Below are positions 27,875-36,707 of a stretch of DNA of 64,000 bases, piece after piece. The notes below the pieces were generated by a model that did no database searches, was not told where the DNA came from, and saw only the letters and a program-made list of their open reading frames with translations. The stretch's first letter is position 1, and each line of letters opens with the position of its first letter. The stretch is from Streptomyces sp. JH34 (lineage in GTDB: Bacteria; Actinomycetota; Actinomycetes; Streptomycetales; Streptomycetaceae): assembly GCF_029428875.1 (NCBI RefSeq), contig NZ_JAJSOO010000001.1:2852001-2916000 (forward strand), in the 5' to 3' direction. A program made the position numbers and the translations under genes.

Positions 27875-28792
27875 ATGAAGGTCCTGTCCTTCCTACCCCT
27901 ACTGCTGCGCGGCCCGTGCCTGCGCCCCGCCTGGCTGTCGTCGACGCTGATCAGAGCCACCGCGCTGGAGCTGGTGATCCTCGCCGGGCACGCGCTGGTC
28001 TACCCGTCCGGCCTCACCCCGGAGCGCCGGTCCCCCACGACCCGGCCCGCCCTCGACGCGGCCGCCGCCAAGGGCACCCGCACCGGCACCAGGCCGGGTG
28101 CCGATGACGGGATCACCCGTTCGGCGGATGCGACCGCACTGCCCACCACGGGCGGCGACCGCCCGCCCGTCGTCCTCCTGCACGGCTTCATCGACAACCG
28201 CTCCGTCTTCGTCCTGCTCCGCCGCTCCCTGGCCCGGCACGGCTGGCACCATCTGGAGTCGCTCAACTACTCGCCCCTGACCTGCGACATCCGCACGGCG
28301 GCCGAACTCCTCGGCCGCCACGTGAAGGAGATCTGCTCCCGCACCGGGCACCGGGAGGTCGACATCGTCGGCCACAGCCTCGGCGGCCTGATCGCGCGGT
28401 ACTACGTCCAGCGGCTCGGCGGGGACCGCCGGGTGCGCACGCTCGTCACCCTCGGCACGCCGCACGGGGGCACCGCCGCCGTCCCGCTGGCCGGTGCGCA
28501 CCCCATCGTCAGGCAGATGCGCAGCGGCTCCGAGCTCATCGAGGAACTGCGGCGCCCCGCCCCGGGCTGCCGGACGCGGTTCGTCAGCTTCTGGAGCGAG
28601 CTGGACAGAGTGATCCTTCCCGTCGAGACGGCCTGCGTCGACCATCCCGACCTCGACGCGGTGAATGTGCGCGTCACCGGCATCGGCCACCTCGCCCTTC
28701 CGGTGCACCCCGCGGTCGCCTCCGCGATCCGGCAGGCACTCGAGTCCGACGGCGCGGACGTCGGCGCTCCGGGGGCCGCCTCCGTCGCGTGA
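27875..28792 (+). CDS. Alpha/beta-hydrolase lipase/esterase
   Basis: A 305-residue protein; ATG 27875 has GGAGG at 27864-27868. Hydrophobic residues 21-43 (STLIRATALELVILAGHALV) suggest a membrane anchor or signal. The lipase core has oxyanion motif PVVLLHGFIDNRSVF, nucleophile elbow VDIVGHSLGGLIARYYV (Ser168), and a late His in GIGHLALPV; an Asp in the VDHPDLDAVN segment may complete the triad. It resembles triacylglycerol-lipase-like proteins of Streptomyces, acting on the outer membrane face or outside. A strong hairpin follows the stop. Substrate unknown. Confidence 0.82.
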   Translation: MKVLSFLPLLLRGPCLRPAWLSSTLIRATALELVILAGHALVYPSGLTPERRSPTTRPALDAAAAKGTRTGTRPGADDGITRSADATALPTTGGDRPPVVLLHGFIDNRSVFVLLRRSLARHGWHHLESLNYSPLTCDIRTAAELLGRHVKEICSRTGHREVDIVGHSLGGLIARYYVQRLGGDRRVRTLVTLGTPHGGTAAVPLAGAHPIVRQMRSGSELIEELRRPAPGCRTRFVSFWSELDRVILPVETACVDHPDLDAVNVRVTGIGHLALPVHPAVASAIRQALESDGADVGAPGAASVA

Positions 28793-28851
28793 GCCGATCG
28801 CCGGACCGCCGAACCCCCAACAAATAGAACGCGTTTCGAACATACGGCCAA

Positions 28852-28882
28852 GGCTGCCTCTTCGGTCCACCGAAAGGCAGCC
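28852..28882 (+). terminator. Terminator after the lipase gene
   Basis: Stem GGCTGCCT/AGGCAGCC, one bulged C, then TTCGGT/ACCGAA with a 2-nt loop: 14 bp in total, 60 nt past the stop. Confidence 0.75.
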
Positions 28883-29025
28883 GATTGCCCGTTTCCTGAG
28901 GGACTGAAAGCCCCCGAAGATTGTCGTCCTCACCTACCGCCGGGTACAGTCGCGGCCACTGCTCACCCCGGGATCCCCCACCGGACCCCGGAACAGGTCC
29001 TGCTGCCGAGGCGAGAGAGAAGTTG

Positions 29026-30612
29026 GTGAACGACCAGCACCCCCACGCCGGGCATGCCGGATACGACAGCCATTCCACCGGCAGTTTCGACACCGACCCG
29101 CTCTTCGGGTCCCTCCCGGGCCAGTACGACAGCAGCCCCGCGACGACGTACGGCGACGGTTACGCCCCGGCGTACGACGGCGGCCAGTGGGACACCGGAG
29201 CACATCAACAGGCCTCCTACGACGCCTATGACGCCCAGGCCCACCCGCAGGCACCTCAGGGCTACGACACCACCGCCGGCTGGATGCCCGAGGCCGGGAT
29301 CCCGGCACCGGCCGACGCGACGGGCCAGTGGGACACCACCGGCTGGGACCACACCGGCCAGTGGGCGGCGGGCGACACCGGCGCCTTCCCCACCACCACG
29401 TTCGACACCACGGCCTACGCCACCGGCTCGTTCAGCACTCCCGCCTTCGAGACCGCGGGCTACGAGAGCTACGCGGCCGCCGAGACCGGCACCTACGACG
29501 CCACCGCCTGGAACACCGGCGCCACGCCCGAGAGCGCCACGTACGCACCCGAACAGACGTCGTACCCCTCACACGAACAGCCGTCGGTGTCCTACGAGTC
29601 GTACGGGACGGCAGAGTTCGCCTCGCTCGACGGAACCGGCGCCCACGACTTCGGCTCCCACGACCTCCAGGACTCCCCCGGCTCCCACGATCACTTCGGG
29701 ACCGACGCGGCGGGGACGGCAGGCGCGTACACGGACGTGTACGACGAGGCACCCGAGACCGGAACCGAAGTCGGCGGGACGACGCCCGAGGCCGTCGACG
29801 TGACCGCGGAATCGGCCGCCGTGGAGATCCCCGCACACCCTGTGGGCCGTTCCTCCGCCCCCCGCGGCGGCAGCCGTGGCCGGCGCCGCACCCCCGCGAA
29901 GCGCTCCGCGCTCCTCACCGTCGCCGTCCCGTCCGCCTGCGTCATGAGCGTCGCGGGCATCGCCGCCGCCTCCGTGGGCGGTGTGGGCGGGGGCGAGGAG
30001 ACGAAGGACGACACCACGTCCATGGCCGCCGCGGACCTGGTGAAGCCGGCTGTGGCCAACAACAAGCTGGACACCCAGCTCGCCAACCTCAGCGCCGACG
30101 CCGAGAACTTCGCCGACCGTGCCAGCCGCACCCAGGAGCGCATCGACCTGAAGGAGCGTCAGGCCACCGAGAAGAAGAAGCGCGAGGAGGAGGCCGCACG
30201 CCGTGAGGCGCTGCGTCCCAAGTTCGTCCTCCCCGTGCAGCAGCACGGTCTCAGCGCCACCTACGGTCAGGCCGGTGTGAACTGGATGTCCGTGCACACG
30301 GGCATCGACTTCCCCGTCTCCTACGGCACCCCCGTGATGGCGGCGACCGACGGCACGGTCCGCACCCAGTGGAACAGCGCCTACGGGAACATGGCCATCG
30401 TCACCGCGGCCGACGGCACCGAGACCTGGTACTGCCACCTCAGCACCACCAAGATCCGCTCCGGCTCGGTCAAGGCCGGCGACGTCATCGCCTACTCGGG
30501 GAACTCCGGCAACTCCACCGGCCCGCACTTGCACTTCGAGGTCAGGCCCGGCGGCGGCTCCGCTATCGACCCGATGCCCTGGCTCCGCAGCCACGGCGTC
30601 AACCCGTACTGA
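29026..30612 (+). CDS. M23-family (LytM) peptidoglycan endopeptidase
   Basis: About 528 residues. The first ~250 are low-complexity, Tyr/Asp/Thr/Gly-rich (many GQWDT and TYDA-like units), predicted cytoplasmic and disordered. One membrane segment (LLTVAVPSACVMSVAGIAAA) follows an RGRRR stretch, then a short coiled coil (FADRASRTQERIDLKERQAT). The C-terminal ~140 residues are a LytM/M23 domain with zinc ligands HTGID and GPHLHFEV. It likely cleaves peptide cross-links in the wall. I use the GTG at 29026 (GAGAGAGAAG upstream). From memory an M23 gene next to uvrD1 is also found in Mycobacterium. The long N-terminal tail is unusual for the family. Confidence 0.85.
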   Translation: MNDQHPHAGHAGYDSHSTGSFDTDPLFGSLPGQYDSSPATTYGDGYAPAYDGGQWDTGAHQQASYDAYDAQAHPQAPQGYDTTAGWMPEAGIPAPADATGQWDTTGWDHTGQWAAGDTGAFPTTTFDTTAYATGSFSTPAFETAGYESYAAAETGTYDATAWNTGATPESATYAPEQTSYPSHEQPSVSYESYGTAEFASLDGTGAHDFGSHDLQDSPGSHDHFGTDAAGTAGAYTDVYDEAPETGTEVGGTTPEAVDVTAESAAVEIPAHPVGRSSAPRGGSRGRRRTPAKRSALLTVAVPSACVMSVAGIAAASVGGVGGGEETKDDTTSMAAADLVKPAVANNKLDTQLANLSADAENFADRASRTQERIDLKERQATEKKKREEEAARREALRPKFVLPVQQHGLSATYGQAGVNWMSVHTGIDFPVSYGTPVMAATDGTVRTQWNSAYGNMAIVTAADGTETWYCHLSTTKIRSGSVKAGDVIAYSGNSGNSTGPHLHFEVRPGGGSAIDPMPWLRSHGVNPY

Positions 30613-30651
30613 GGGACCGCCCGCGCCGGGCCATGACGTCCCGGCGGCCGC

Positions 30652-30685
30652 CCGCCCGGCCGGATCAGCGCCGCGGGCCGGGCGG
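30652..30685 (+). terminator. Hairpin after the M23 gene
   Basis: Perfect 10-bp stem CCGCCCGGCC/GGCCGGGCGG with a 14-nt loop, 40 nt past the stop. Confidence 0.6.
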
Positions 30686-30740
30686 AGCCTGTCGCCCCGG
30701 CCGGATCAACGCGCTTGAACCGGCCGGGTGAGCACCTTCC

Positions 30741-30824
30741 GGCCGGTTCGGAGCGTGACGGCCGGTTCGGAGCGTGACGGCCGGTTCGGAGCGTGACGGC
30801 CGGTTCGGAGCGTGACGGCCGGTT
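30741..30824. repeat. 19-bp tandem repeat, four copies plus a partial
   Basis: Unit GGCCGGTTCGGAGCGTGAC repeated exactly four times (30741-30816) with an 8-nt partial copy up to 30824, ending 3 nt before the pcrA stop codon. The unit is not a multiple of 3, so it is not coding. Confidence 0.95.
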
Positions 30825-30826
30825 GT

Positions 30827-33265
30827 TCAGAGCTTCTCGACCGGCGCGTAGCGCAGGAGCAGCTTCTTCGGCCTCTCGTCGCCGAAGTCGACCGTCGCCT
30901 TCGCCTTGTCGCCGAACCCGTCGACCGCCGTCACCGTGCCCAGACCGAACTGGTCGTGTGTGACCCGGTCCCCGACCGCCAGCGTGACCACCGGCTTCTC
31001 GGAGGTGCGCCGGGTCGCGAACCCCGACGGCCCCGACTTCGAGCGGGCCGAGGACAGGGACGACGTGATGCCGGACGTCGGTCCCGCCGACGCCGCCATC
31101 GGCCCCTTGCGCTTCCACTCCAGGTGCTGGTCCGGGATCTCCTCCAGGAACCGCGACGGCGGGTTGTACGAGGGCTGGCCCCATGCGCTCCGCATCGCCG
31201 CCCGGGTCAGGTAAAGGCGCTCGCGGGCACGCGTGATGCCCACGTAGGCGAGCCGGCGCTCCTCCTCCAGTTCCTTCACCTGACCGAGCGCGCGCATGTG
31301 CGGGAAGACACCGTCCTCCATGCCCGTCAGGAACACCACGGGGAACTCGAGGCCCTTGGCGGTGTGCAGCGTCATCAGCGTGACGACACCGGAGCCGTCC
31401 TCGTCCTCGTCGGGGATCTGGTCGGCGTCGGCGACGAGCGCGACCTTCTCCAGGAACTCGGCGAGCGTGCCCGCGCCCTCCTCCTCCGCCCGCTCCTGCT
31501 CGAATTCGAGAGCGACGGAGGCGAGCTCCTGGAGGTTCTCGATACGGGTCTCGTCCTGCGGGTCGGTGGACGCCTGGAGTTCGGCGAGATAGCCCGTCCG
31601 CTCCATGACGGCCTCCACCACGACCGCCGGTCCCGCGCCGGACTCCACGATCGTGCGGAGCTCCTCCATCAGCGTGTTGAACCTCTTCACGGCGTTCGCC
31701 GACCGGGCTGCCATGCCGTACGCCTCGTCGACACGGCGCAGCGCCTGCGGGAAGGAGATCTTCTCGCGCATCGAAAGGGCGTCGATCATCGCCTCGGCCC
31801 GGTCACCGATGCCCCGCTTGGGCACGTTGAGGATGCGGCGCAGCGGGACGGTGTCCTCGGGGTTGGACAGCACCCGGAGGTAGGCCAGGACGTCCCTGAC
31901 CTCCTTGCGCTCGTAGAAGCGCACTCCGCCGACGACCTTGTAGGGCAGTCCGACACGGATGAAGATCTCTTCGAAGACACGGGACTGGGCGTTCGTGCGG
32001 TAGAAGACGGCGACGTCGCCCGCCTTCGAGTCGCCCGAGTCCGTCAGCCGGTCGATCTCGTCGGCGACGAACTGCGCCTCGTCGTGCTCGGTGTCCGCGA
32101 CGTAGCCGGTGATCCGGGTGCCGGTGCCGGCGTTCGTCCAGAGGTTCTTGGGACGGCGGCTCTCGTTGCGCTCGATGACGGCGTTGGCCGCCGACAGGAT
32201 CGTCTGCGTGGAGCGGTAGTTCTGCTCCAGCATGATCGTCGTCGCGTCCGGGTAGTCCTCCTCGAACTGGAGGATGTTGCGGATGGTCGCGCCGCGGAAG
32301 GCGTAGATCGACTGGTCCGCGTCACCGACGACGCACAGTTCGCCCGGTGCGTCGCCCTCGCCCGCCGGGCCCACCAGTTCGCGCACCAGGGTGTACTGCG
32401 CGTGGTTGGTGTCCTGGTACTCGTCGACCATGACGTGCCGGAAGCGGCGGCGGTAGTGCTCGGCGACGTCGGGGAACGCCTGGAGCAGGTGGACCGTCGT
32501 CATGATGATGTCGTCGAAGTCGAGGGCGTTCGCCTCGCGCAGGCGCGCCTGGTAGAGCGCGTAGGCCTGCGCCAGCGTCTTCTCGAACCCGTCGGCCGCC
32601 TGCCCCGCGAAGGTCTCCTCGTCGATCAGCTCGTTCTTGAGGTTCGAGACCTTCGCCGTGAACGACTTCGGCGGGTAGCGCTTCGGGTCGAGATCGAGAT
32701 CGCGGCAGACCAGTGCCATCAGACGCTTGGAGTCGGCGGCGTCGTAGATCGAGAACGACGAGGTGAAGCCCAGGCGCTTCGACTCCCGGCGCAGGATCCG
32801 TACGCAGGCGCTGTGGAACGTCATGACCCACATGGCGTTGGCGCGCGGGCCGACGAGGTCCTCGACGCGCTCCTTCATCTCGCCGGCGGCCTTGTTGGTG
32901 AAGGTGATCGCGAGGATCTGCCCGGGGTGCACCCCGCGCTCGGCCAGGAGATGGGCGATCCGGTGGGTGAGCACCCGGGTCTTGCCCGAACCGGCGCCGG
33001 CCACGATGAGCAGCGGGGAGCCGGCGTGCACGACGGCTGCGCGCTGCTCGGTGTTCAGCCCGTCGAGCAGCGCGGCGGAGTCGACGACGGGGCGCGGGGC
33101 ACCGTCGCGGTAGTAGGCCTCGCGCGGCGGCGGAGGCGCGTCGAAGACGTCCTCGAAGAGGCCCTCCGGCACCGTCTCGGGTGCGTGCTCCTCGGGGGGC
33201 GGCGGGGAGCCGTCCTCCCCTTGCTGGAGGCCGGTCAGGAAACTGTCGTCAAAGAGGCTGCTCAT
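30827..33265 (-). CDS. pcrA: ATP-dependent DNA helicase PcrA/UvrD1
   Basis: An 812-residue superfamily-1A 3'-5' DNA helicase for nucleotide-excision repair, replication restart and removal of stalled transcription. Motifs in order: Q-motif LNTEQRAAV (~70), Walker A AGAGSGKT (89-96), LAITFTNKAAGEM, VDEYQDTN (motif II), VVGDADQSIYAFRGA (III), QNYRST (IV), LMTLHTAKGLEFPVVF (V) and EERRLAYVGITRARERL (VI). The C-terminal ~50 residues (LAVGDRVTHDQFGLGTVTAV) are the Tudor-like domain that binds RNA polymerase in PcrA. It has an acidic, Pro-rich N-terminal extension of ~60 residues. ATG 33265 follows a PafBC-type promoter within 10 nt, so the message is essentially leaderless and damage induction is expected. 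Confidence 0.96.
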   Translation of the reverse strand: MSSLFDDSFLTGLQQGEDGSPPPPEEHAPETVPEGLFEDVFDAPPPPREAYYRDGAPRPVVDSAALLDGLNTEQRAAVVHAGSPLLIVAGAGSGKTRVLTHRIAHLLAERGVHPGQILAITFTNKAAGEMKERVEDLVGPRANAMWVMTFHSACVRILRRESKRLGFTSSFSIYDAADSKRLMALVCRDLDLDPKRYPPKSFTAKVSNLKNELIDEETFAGQAADGFEKTLAQAYALYQARLREANALDFDDIIMTTVHLLQAFPDVAEHYRRRFRHVMVDEYQDTNHAQYTLVRELVGPAGEGDAPGELCVVGDADQSIYAFRGATIRNILQFEEDYPDATTIMLEQNYRSTQTILSAANAVIERNESRRPKNLWTNAGTGTRITGYVADTEHDEAQFVADEIDRLTDSGDSKAGDVAVFYRTNAQSRVFEEIFIRVGLPYKVVGGVRFYERKEVRDVLAYLRVLSNPEDTVPLRRILNVPKRGIGDRAEAMIDALSMREKISFPQALRRVDEAYGMAARSANAVKRFNTLMEELRTIVESGAGPAVVVEAVMERTGYLAELQASTDPQDETRIENLQELASVALEFEQERAEEEGAGTLAEFLEKVALVADADQIPDEDEDGSGVVTLMTLHTAKGLEFPVVFLTGMEDGVFPHMRALGQVKELEEERRLAYVGITRARERLYLTRAAMRSAWGQPSYNPPSRFLEEIPDQHLEWKRKGPMAASAGPTSGITSSLSSARSKSGPSGFATRRTSEKPVVTLAVGDRVTHDQFGLGTVTAVDGFGDKAKATVDFGDERPKKLLLRYAPVEKL

Positions 33266-33274
33266 CGCCTCACG

Positions 33275-33297
33275 AGTCTAGGCGGCCGCACCGACAG
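33275..33297 (-). promoter_or_regulatory. PafBC-type DNA-damage promoter of pcrA
   Basis: Minus-strand CTGTCGGTG (33297-33289), eight bases, TAGACT (33280-33275). It matches TTGTCRGTG-N8-TANNNT except the first base. The -10 ends 9 nt before the pcrA ATG. Confidence 0.75.
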
Positions 33298-33499
33298 CCC
33301 GGGCCGCATCGATGACAAGAGTCCGGAGCCGGGCGCGGAACGGAACGGACCCCCCACGGAACGTGAGATTCCAGGGCTGATTCCGGCCATGCGGACCACC
33401 ACCGGGAAAAGGTCACGAAAATGTATCGGGCATATCGAACATCAACCTTCACAGGGACACCACGGGTTGGCTAGCGTGCTCCGACGGGTGCCCCGTACC

Positions 33500-33713
33500 C
33501 CCTTGAGGCGAACCGCGCCGCACGGGCACCCCCGCCGAATCCGTACCCTCCGAAGGGGCGCGGGACCGGGGACCCACACGCAGCACCGGGGTGAACCGGT
33601 CCGTCTCCATCGGACCGTAGGGCAGCCTTCCGTTCCGCCCGAACCCTCCCCCAGTGCCCGAACGGCCTGGGGGGACCCCCATCGCTAACCCGGCAGGCGG
33701 TCCACGGAAGGAG
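33500..33713 (+). ncRNA. ydaO/yuaA cyclic di-AMP riboswitch
   Basis: The leader of the NlpC/P60 gene carries the conserved blocks of the ydaO class in order: GCCGAATCCG, GGGACCGGGGACCC, GGGGTGAACCGG, GTAGGGCAGCCTTCCG, CCCGAACCC, then GCTAACCCGGCAGGCGG. The closing P1 arms are CCTTCCGT (33629-33636) and its complement in ACGGAAGG just before the ribosome site. This class usually switches cell-wall hydrolase genes off when c-di-AMP is high, and Streptomyces NlpC/P60 and Rpf genes are known members. Boundaries are approximate. Confidence 0.8.
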
Positions 33714-33722
33714 ATGCCGGCC

Positions 33723-34844
33723 TTGGCGTCGCATCGCAAGCCGCGCACCCGCGTGCGCACCACCCCTGCCGTAGGTCTCACGACCGCGGCACTCGCCTCC
33801 GTCACCCTGCTCTCCACGCAGAGCGCGACGGCTGCCCCCCTCGAGCCCAAGCCCGGCATCGAGGAAGTGCAGAAGAAGGTCGACGACCTCTACCGGCAGG
33901 CCGGCACGGCGACGCAGCAGTACAACAAGGCGAAGACCGCCTCGGCCGAGCAGCGCTCCAAGGTGGACGCACTGCTGGAGGCCGCGGCGAAGCGGGCCGA
34001 CAAGCTCAACGAGACCCGCCGCGAACTGGGCAACTACGCGGCCGCGCAGTACCGGAGCGGCTCGATCGCCCCCACGGCGACCTTCTTCCTGGCGGACGAC
34101 CCGCAGTCGTACTTCGACCAGGACCAGCTGATGGCCCGGATGACCAGCCGGCAGCAGAAGGCGGTGGCCGACTTCCGTACGCAGCAGAAGGAGGCGGCGG
34201 CCAAGCGTGCCGAGGCGACGAAGAGCCTGGAGACGCTCACCGAGTCGCAGGCCTCCCTGCGGACCAGCAAGCAGCAGGTGCAGACGAAGCTCACCGAGGC
34301 GCGCACCCTGCTGTCGAAGCTGACCGCCGAGGAGAAGGCGCGGATCGCGGAGCTGGAGCGCAAGAAGGAGGCGGAGGCCGAGCGCAAGGCCGAGGAGCTG
34401 GCCCGGCAGCAGGCAGCGAAGGCGAAGGCCGAGCAGCCCGCCGCGGCGGAGACCGCGCAGGGAGACTCGGGCACGGGCTCCGACAGCGGTTACGCCTCCA
34501 AGGCCGAGCAGGTCCTGGCCTTCGCACGCGCCCAGATCGGCAAGCCGTACGTGTGGGGGGCGACGGGCCCGTCCTCGTACGACTGCTCCGGACTCACCCA
34601 GGCCGCCTGGAAGGCCGCGGGCGTCGATCTGCCGCGCACCACCTGGGACCAGGTCGAGGTCGGCACCCGGGTGGCCACGGCGGATCTGCGGCCGGGGGAC
34701 CTGGTCTTCTTCTACGACGACATCAGCCACGTCGGCATCTACAAGGGCGGCGGCATGATGATCCACGCGCCCAAGCCGGGTGCGAACGTCCGCGAGGAGT
34801 CGATCTACTACATGCCGATCTACGGCAGCGTGCGCCCGGCGTAG
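33723..34844 (+). CDS. NlpC/P60 peptidoglycan endopeptidase (first of two)
   Basis: A secreted cell-wall hydrolase of 373 residues if it starts at TTG 33723, which is well spaced after GGAAGGAG; the ATG at 33714 directly abuts that site. Signal peptide: KPRTRVRTTPAVGLTTAALA ... SATAAP. Residues ~45-245 form long Lys/Glu/Ala/Gln coiled coils, typical of autoinhibitory or scaffold regions. The C-terminal NlpC/P60 domain has catalytic Cys288 in SSYDCSGLTQAAW and His336 in DISHVGIYKGG. It likely cleaves D-Glu-mDAP linkages. Expression is controlled by the c-di-AMP riboswitch just upstream. A paralogue lies one gene downstream. Confidence 0.9.
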   Translation: MASHRKPRTRVRTTPAVGLTTAALASVTLLSTQSATAAPLEPKPGIEEVQKKVDDLYRQAGTATQQYNKAKTASAEQRSKVDALLEAAAKRADKLNETRRELGNYAAAQYRSGSIAPTATFFLADDPQSYFDQDQLMARMTSRQQKAVADFRTQQKEAAAKRAEATKSLETLTESQASLRTSKQQVQTKLTEARTLLSKLTAEEKARIAELERKKEAEAERKAEELARQQAAKAKAEQPAAAETAQGDSGTGSDSGYASKAEQVLAFARAQIGKPYVWGATGPSSYDCSGLTQAAWKAAGVDLPRTTWDQVEVGTRVATADLRPGDLVFFYDDISHVGIYKGGGMMIHAPKPGANVREESIYYMPIYGSVRPA

Positions 34845-34858
34845 CCACGCCACTCACA

Positions 34859-34901
34859 CACGGAGGAGGGCCCGGGGTCGGTCCCCGGGCCCTCCTCCGT
34901 G
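34859..34901. terminator. Bidirectional terminator after NlpC/P60 gene
   Basis: Perfect 19-bp stem (34859-34877 / 34883-34901) with a 5-nt loop between convergent genes. Confidence 0.85.
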
Positions 34902-34914
34902 CGACCGCCGCCGC

Positions 34915-35268
34915 TCAGGTCCAGAGCGTGGCGATGAAGATGTTGGCGACCGTCAGTCCGCCGACCGCGGCGAACGCGCCCTTGTCCACCTTCTCGTCGT
35001 CCCGCTTCACGTAGACGAGCGCCAGGATCACGATCAGGACCAGCAGCTTGACGCCGATCTTGATGTTGTTCACGCTCTGGTCGTCGGCCTGGTTGAGCCC
35101 GACCAGGGCGACACCCGTGACGAGCATGGTGAGCGCACCGTGCAGCATGGCCGGGACGAAGCGGGCCTCGCCCGCCCCCATGGCCTTCATCTGCGTCAGG
35201 AAGCCGCCCAGCAGGGAGGCGATACCGATGATGTGCAAGGCCACGAAGACATTGATGAGTACGTCCAT
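34915..35268 (-). CDS. Small four-helix membrane protein
   Basis: A 117-residue protein with four hydrophobic segments (LINVFVALHIIGIASLLGGF, ALTMLVTGVALVGL, IKIGVKLLVLIVILALVYV, AFAAVGGLTVANIFIATLW). A His in the first helix and another in the second-segment start (MLHGALTM) are noteworthy, but no motif is diagnostic. Encoded alone between two NlpC/P60 genes and convergent with the first. Function unknown. Confidence 0.8.
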   Translation of the reverse strand: MDVLINVFVALHIIGIASLLGGFLTQMKAMGAGEARFVPAMLHGALTMLVTGVALVGLNQADDQSVNNIKIGVKLLVLIVILALVYVKRDDEKVDKGAFAAVGGLTVANIFIATLWT

Positions 35269-35624
35269 GGCCGCAGCCTAACCGCGGCCATATCACCACT
35301 CTTCGGCCAGGTACGACTTACCGATGAGTTGCCCCTTGGTCTGCACGAATTGCCGGACTCCGGCTGAATTTTCCTGTCATCCGACGGAAACGAAACAGCA
35401 CATGAGGGCAATAGCTGTCATTACGCCTCTTCCCTCTGTGCCGGGTTTAGCGTCCCTCCCAGGTGACCGGATCTCCATCGCCGCCCCCGCACCGGGGCGG
35501 CACCCCGGTCTCCCCGCCGGAGTCCGGCGGCGGTCCACTCCCCCCTGTGGTGACCCGCCGCCGGACCCGGGCGGGCCCGCGGCACCCACCGCCGGGCAGT
35601 CGAACGGAAGGACGCACCACCCCC
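35269..35624. other. 356-nt gene-free stretch upstream of the second NlpC/P60 gene
   Basis: Divergent promoter region. It has an AT-richer patch around 35365-35440 and two small GC hairpins (CCGCCCC/GGGGCGG near 35480-35500; CCGCCGG/CCGGCGG near 35518-35534). I see none of the c-di-AMP riboswitch blocks found before the first NlpC/P60 gene. An in-frame extension of the hydrolase ORF runs to 35463 but is low-complexity. Confidence 0.5.
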
Positions 35625-36695
35625 GTGGCCGCCCATCGAGAAGCCGCTCACCGCAAGCCCAGGCAGCGCCTGTTCACCGGGCCCGCCGCCCGCACGGCGG
35701 CCACCCTCGCCCTGGCCGGGGCGGCGACCGCGACCGCCCTCGAAGGCGCCGCACAGGCCGACCCCCAGCTCACCACGGCCCAGGTCGAGGCCAAGGTCGA
35801 CCGTCTCTACCACGACGCCGAGGTGGCCACCGAGAAGTACAACGGCGCGAAGGAACAGTCCGCGGCCTCGGAGAAGTCCCTGGACGCCCTGCGTGACGAG
35901 GCCGCCCGCAGGACCGAGCGCCTCAACACCGCACGCGACGCCCTCGGCTCCTACGCGACCGCCCAGTACCGCGGCGCCGGGATCGACCCGGCCGTGCGGC
36001 TGGCCCTCTCCTCGGACCCGGACGAGTATCTGGAGCGCGCCTCCTTCGAGGACCGGGCGGGCGACCGCCAGGCCGGTGCGATCAACGGCGTGCGCAGGCA
36101 GATCGGCGACATCGCCCGGCTCCGCGCGCGGGCCCAGGACGAGCTGGCGGTCCTCACGTCCCGCCAGGCCGAGCTGAAGAAGCAGAAGGACGCCGTCCGC
36201 ACCAAGCTCGCCGGTGCGCGCAAGCTGCTGGCCACCCTCACCGCCGACCAGCGCGCCGCCTACGAGCGCTCGGCCGACGCCGCGCACGGCGGCAGTGCCG
36301 TGCGGGCCGACCGGAGCACCCCGCGCGGTTCCGTGGCCGCCCCCGACGCCCGCGCGGCCCAGGCCGTCGACTTCGCGTACGGGGCCCTCGGCAAGCCGTA
36401 CGTCTGGGGCGCCACCGGGCCTTCCTCCTTCGACTGCTCCGGGCTCACCCAGGCCGCCTGGCGCACGGCGGGCATCTCCCTGCCCCGGACGACCTACACA
36501 CAGATCAACGCGGGTCAGCGCGTGTCGCGTTCCGAACTGGCGCCGGGGGACCTGGTGTTCTTCTACCCGGGGGTCACCCATGTCGGGCTGTACATCGGCG
36601 GTGGGCAGATGATCCACGCCCCGCGCCCCGGAGCGCCCGTACGTATCGCGCCGATCTCCGAAATGCCTTTCGCCGGAGCGACCCGCGTCGCCTAG
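35625..36695 (+). CDS. NlpC/P60 peptidoglycan endopeptidase (second of two)
   Basis: A 356-residue paralogue of the first NlpC/P60 protein, from GTG 35625 (GGAAGGA upstream at slightly long spacing). Signal peptide (RQRLFTGPAARTAATLALAG...AQA), a coiled-coil region (QVEAKVDRLYHDAEVATEKY onward), and an NlpC/P60 domain with Cys271 in SSFDCSGLTQAAW and His319 in GVTHVGLYIGG. From catalytic Cys to the C-terminus both paralogues have exactly 86 residues, so duplication is recent or constrained. It lacks the riboswitch of its sibling, so the pair are regulated differently. 12 nt upstream of the acetyltransferase gene. Confidence 0.88.
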   Translation: MAAHREAAHRKPRQRLFTGPAARTAATLALAGAATATALEGAAQADPQLTTAQVEAKVDRLYHDAEVATEKYNGAKEQSAASEKSLDALRDEAARRTERLNTARDALGSYATAQYRGAGIDPAVRLALSSDPDEYLERASFEDRAGDRQAGAINGVRRQIGDIARLRARAQDELAVLTSRQAELKKQKDAVRTKLAGARKLLATLTADQRAAYERSADAAHGGSAVRADRSTPRGSVAAPDARAAQAVDFAYGALGKPYVWGATGPSSFDCSGLTQAAWRTAGISLPRTTYTQINAGQRVSRSELAPGDLVFFYPGVTHVGLYIGGGQMIHAPRPGAPVRIAPISEMPFAGATRVA

Positions 36696-36707
36696 GCTCT
36701 CGGGCCC

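Noticed and set aside
30812..33688. A 958-codon ORF antisense to pcrA
   Set aside because: It mirrors pcrA in another frame, is Arg/Gly/Val/Leu-rich without motifs, and has no ribosome site. High-GC DNA produces such shadows.
35269..35624. Possible second c-di-AMP riboswitch before the second NlpC/P60 gene
   Set aside because: None of the conserved blocks (GAATCCG, GGGGTGAA, GCTAACCC) occur; only GC hairpins.
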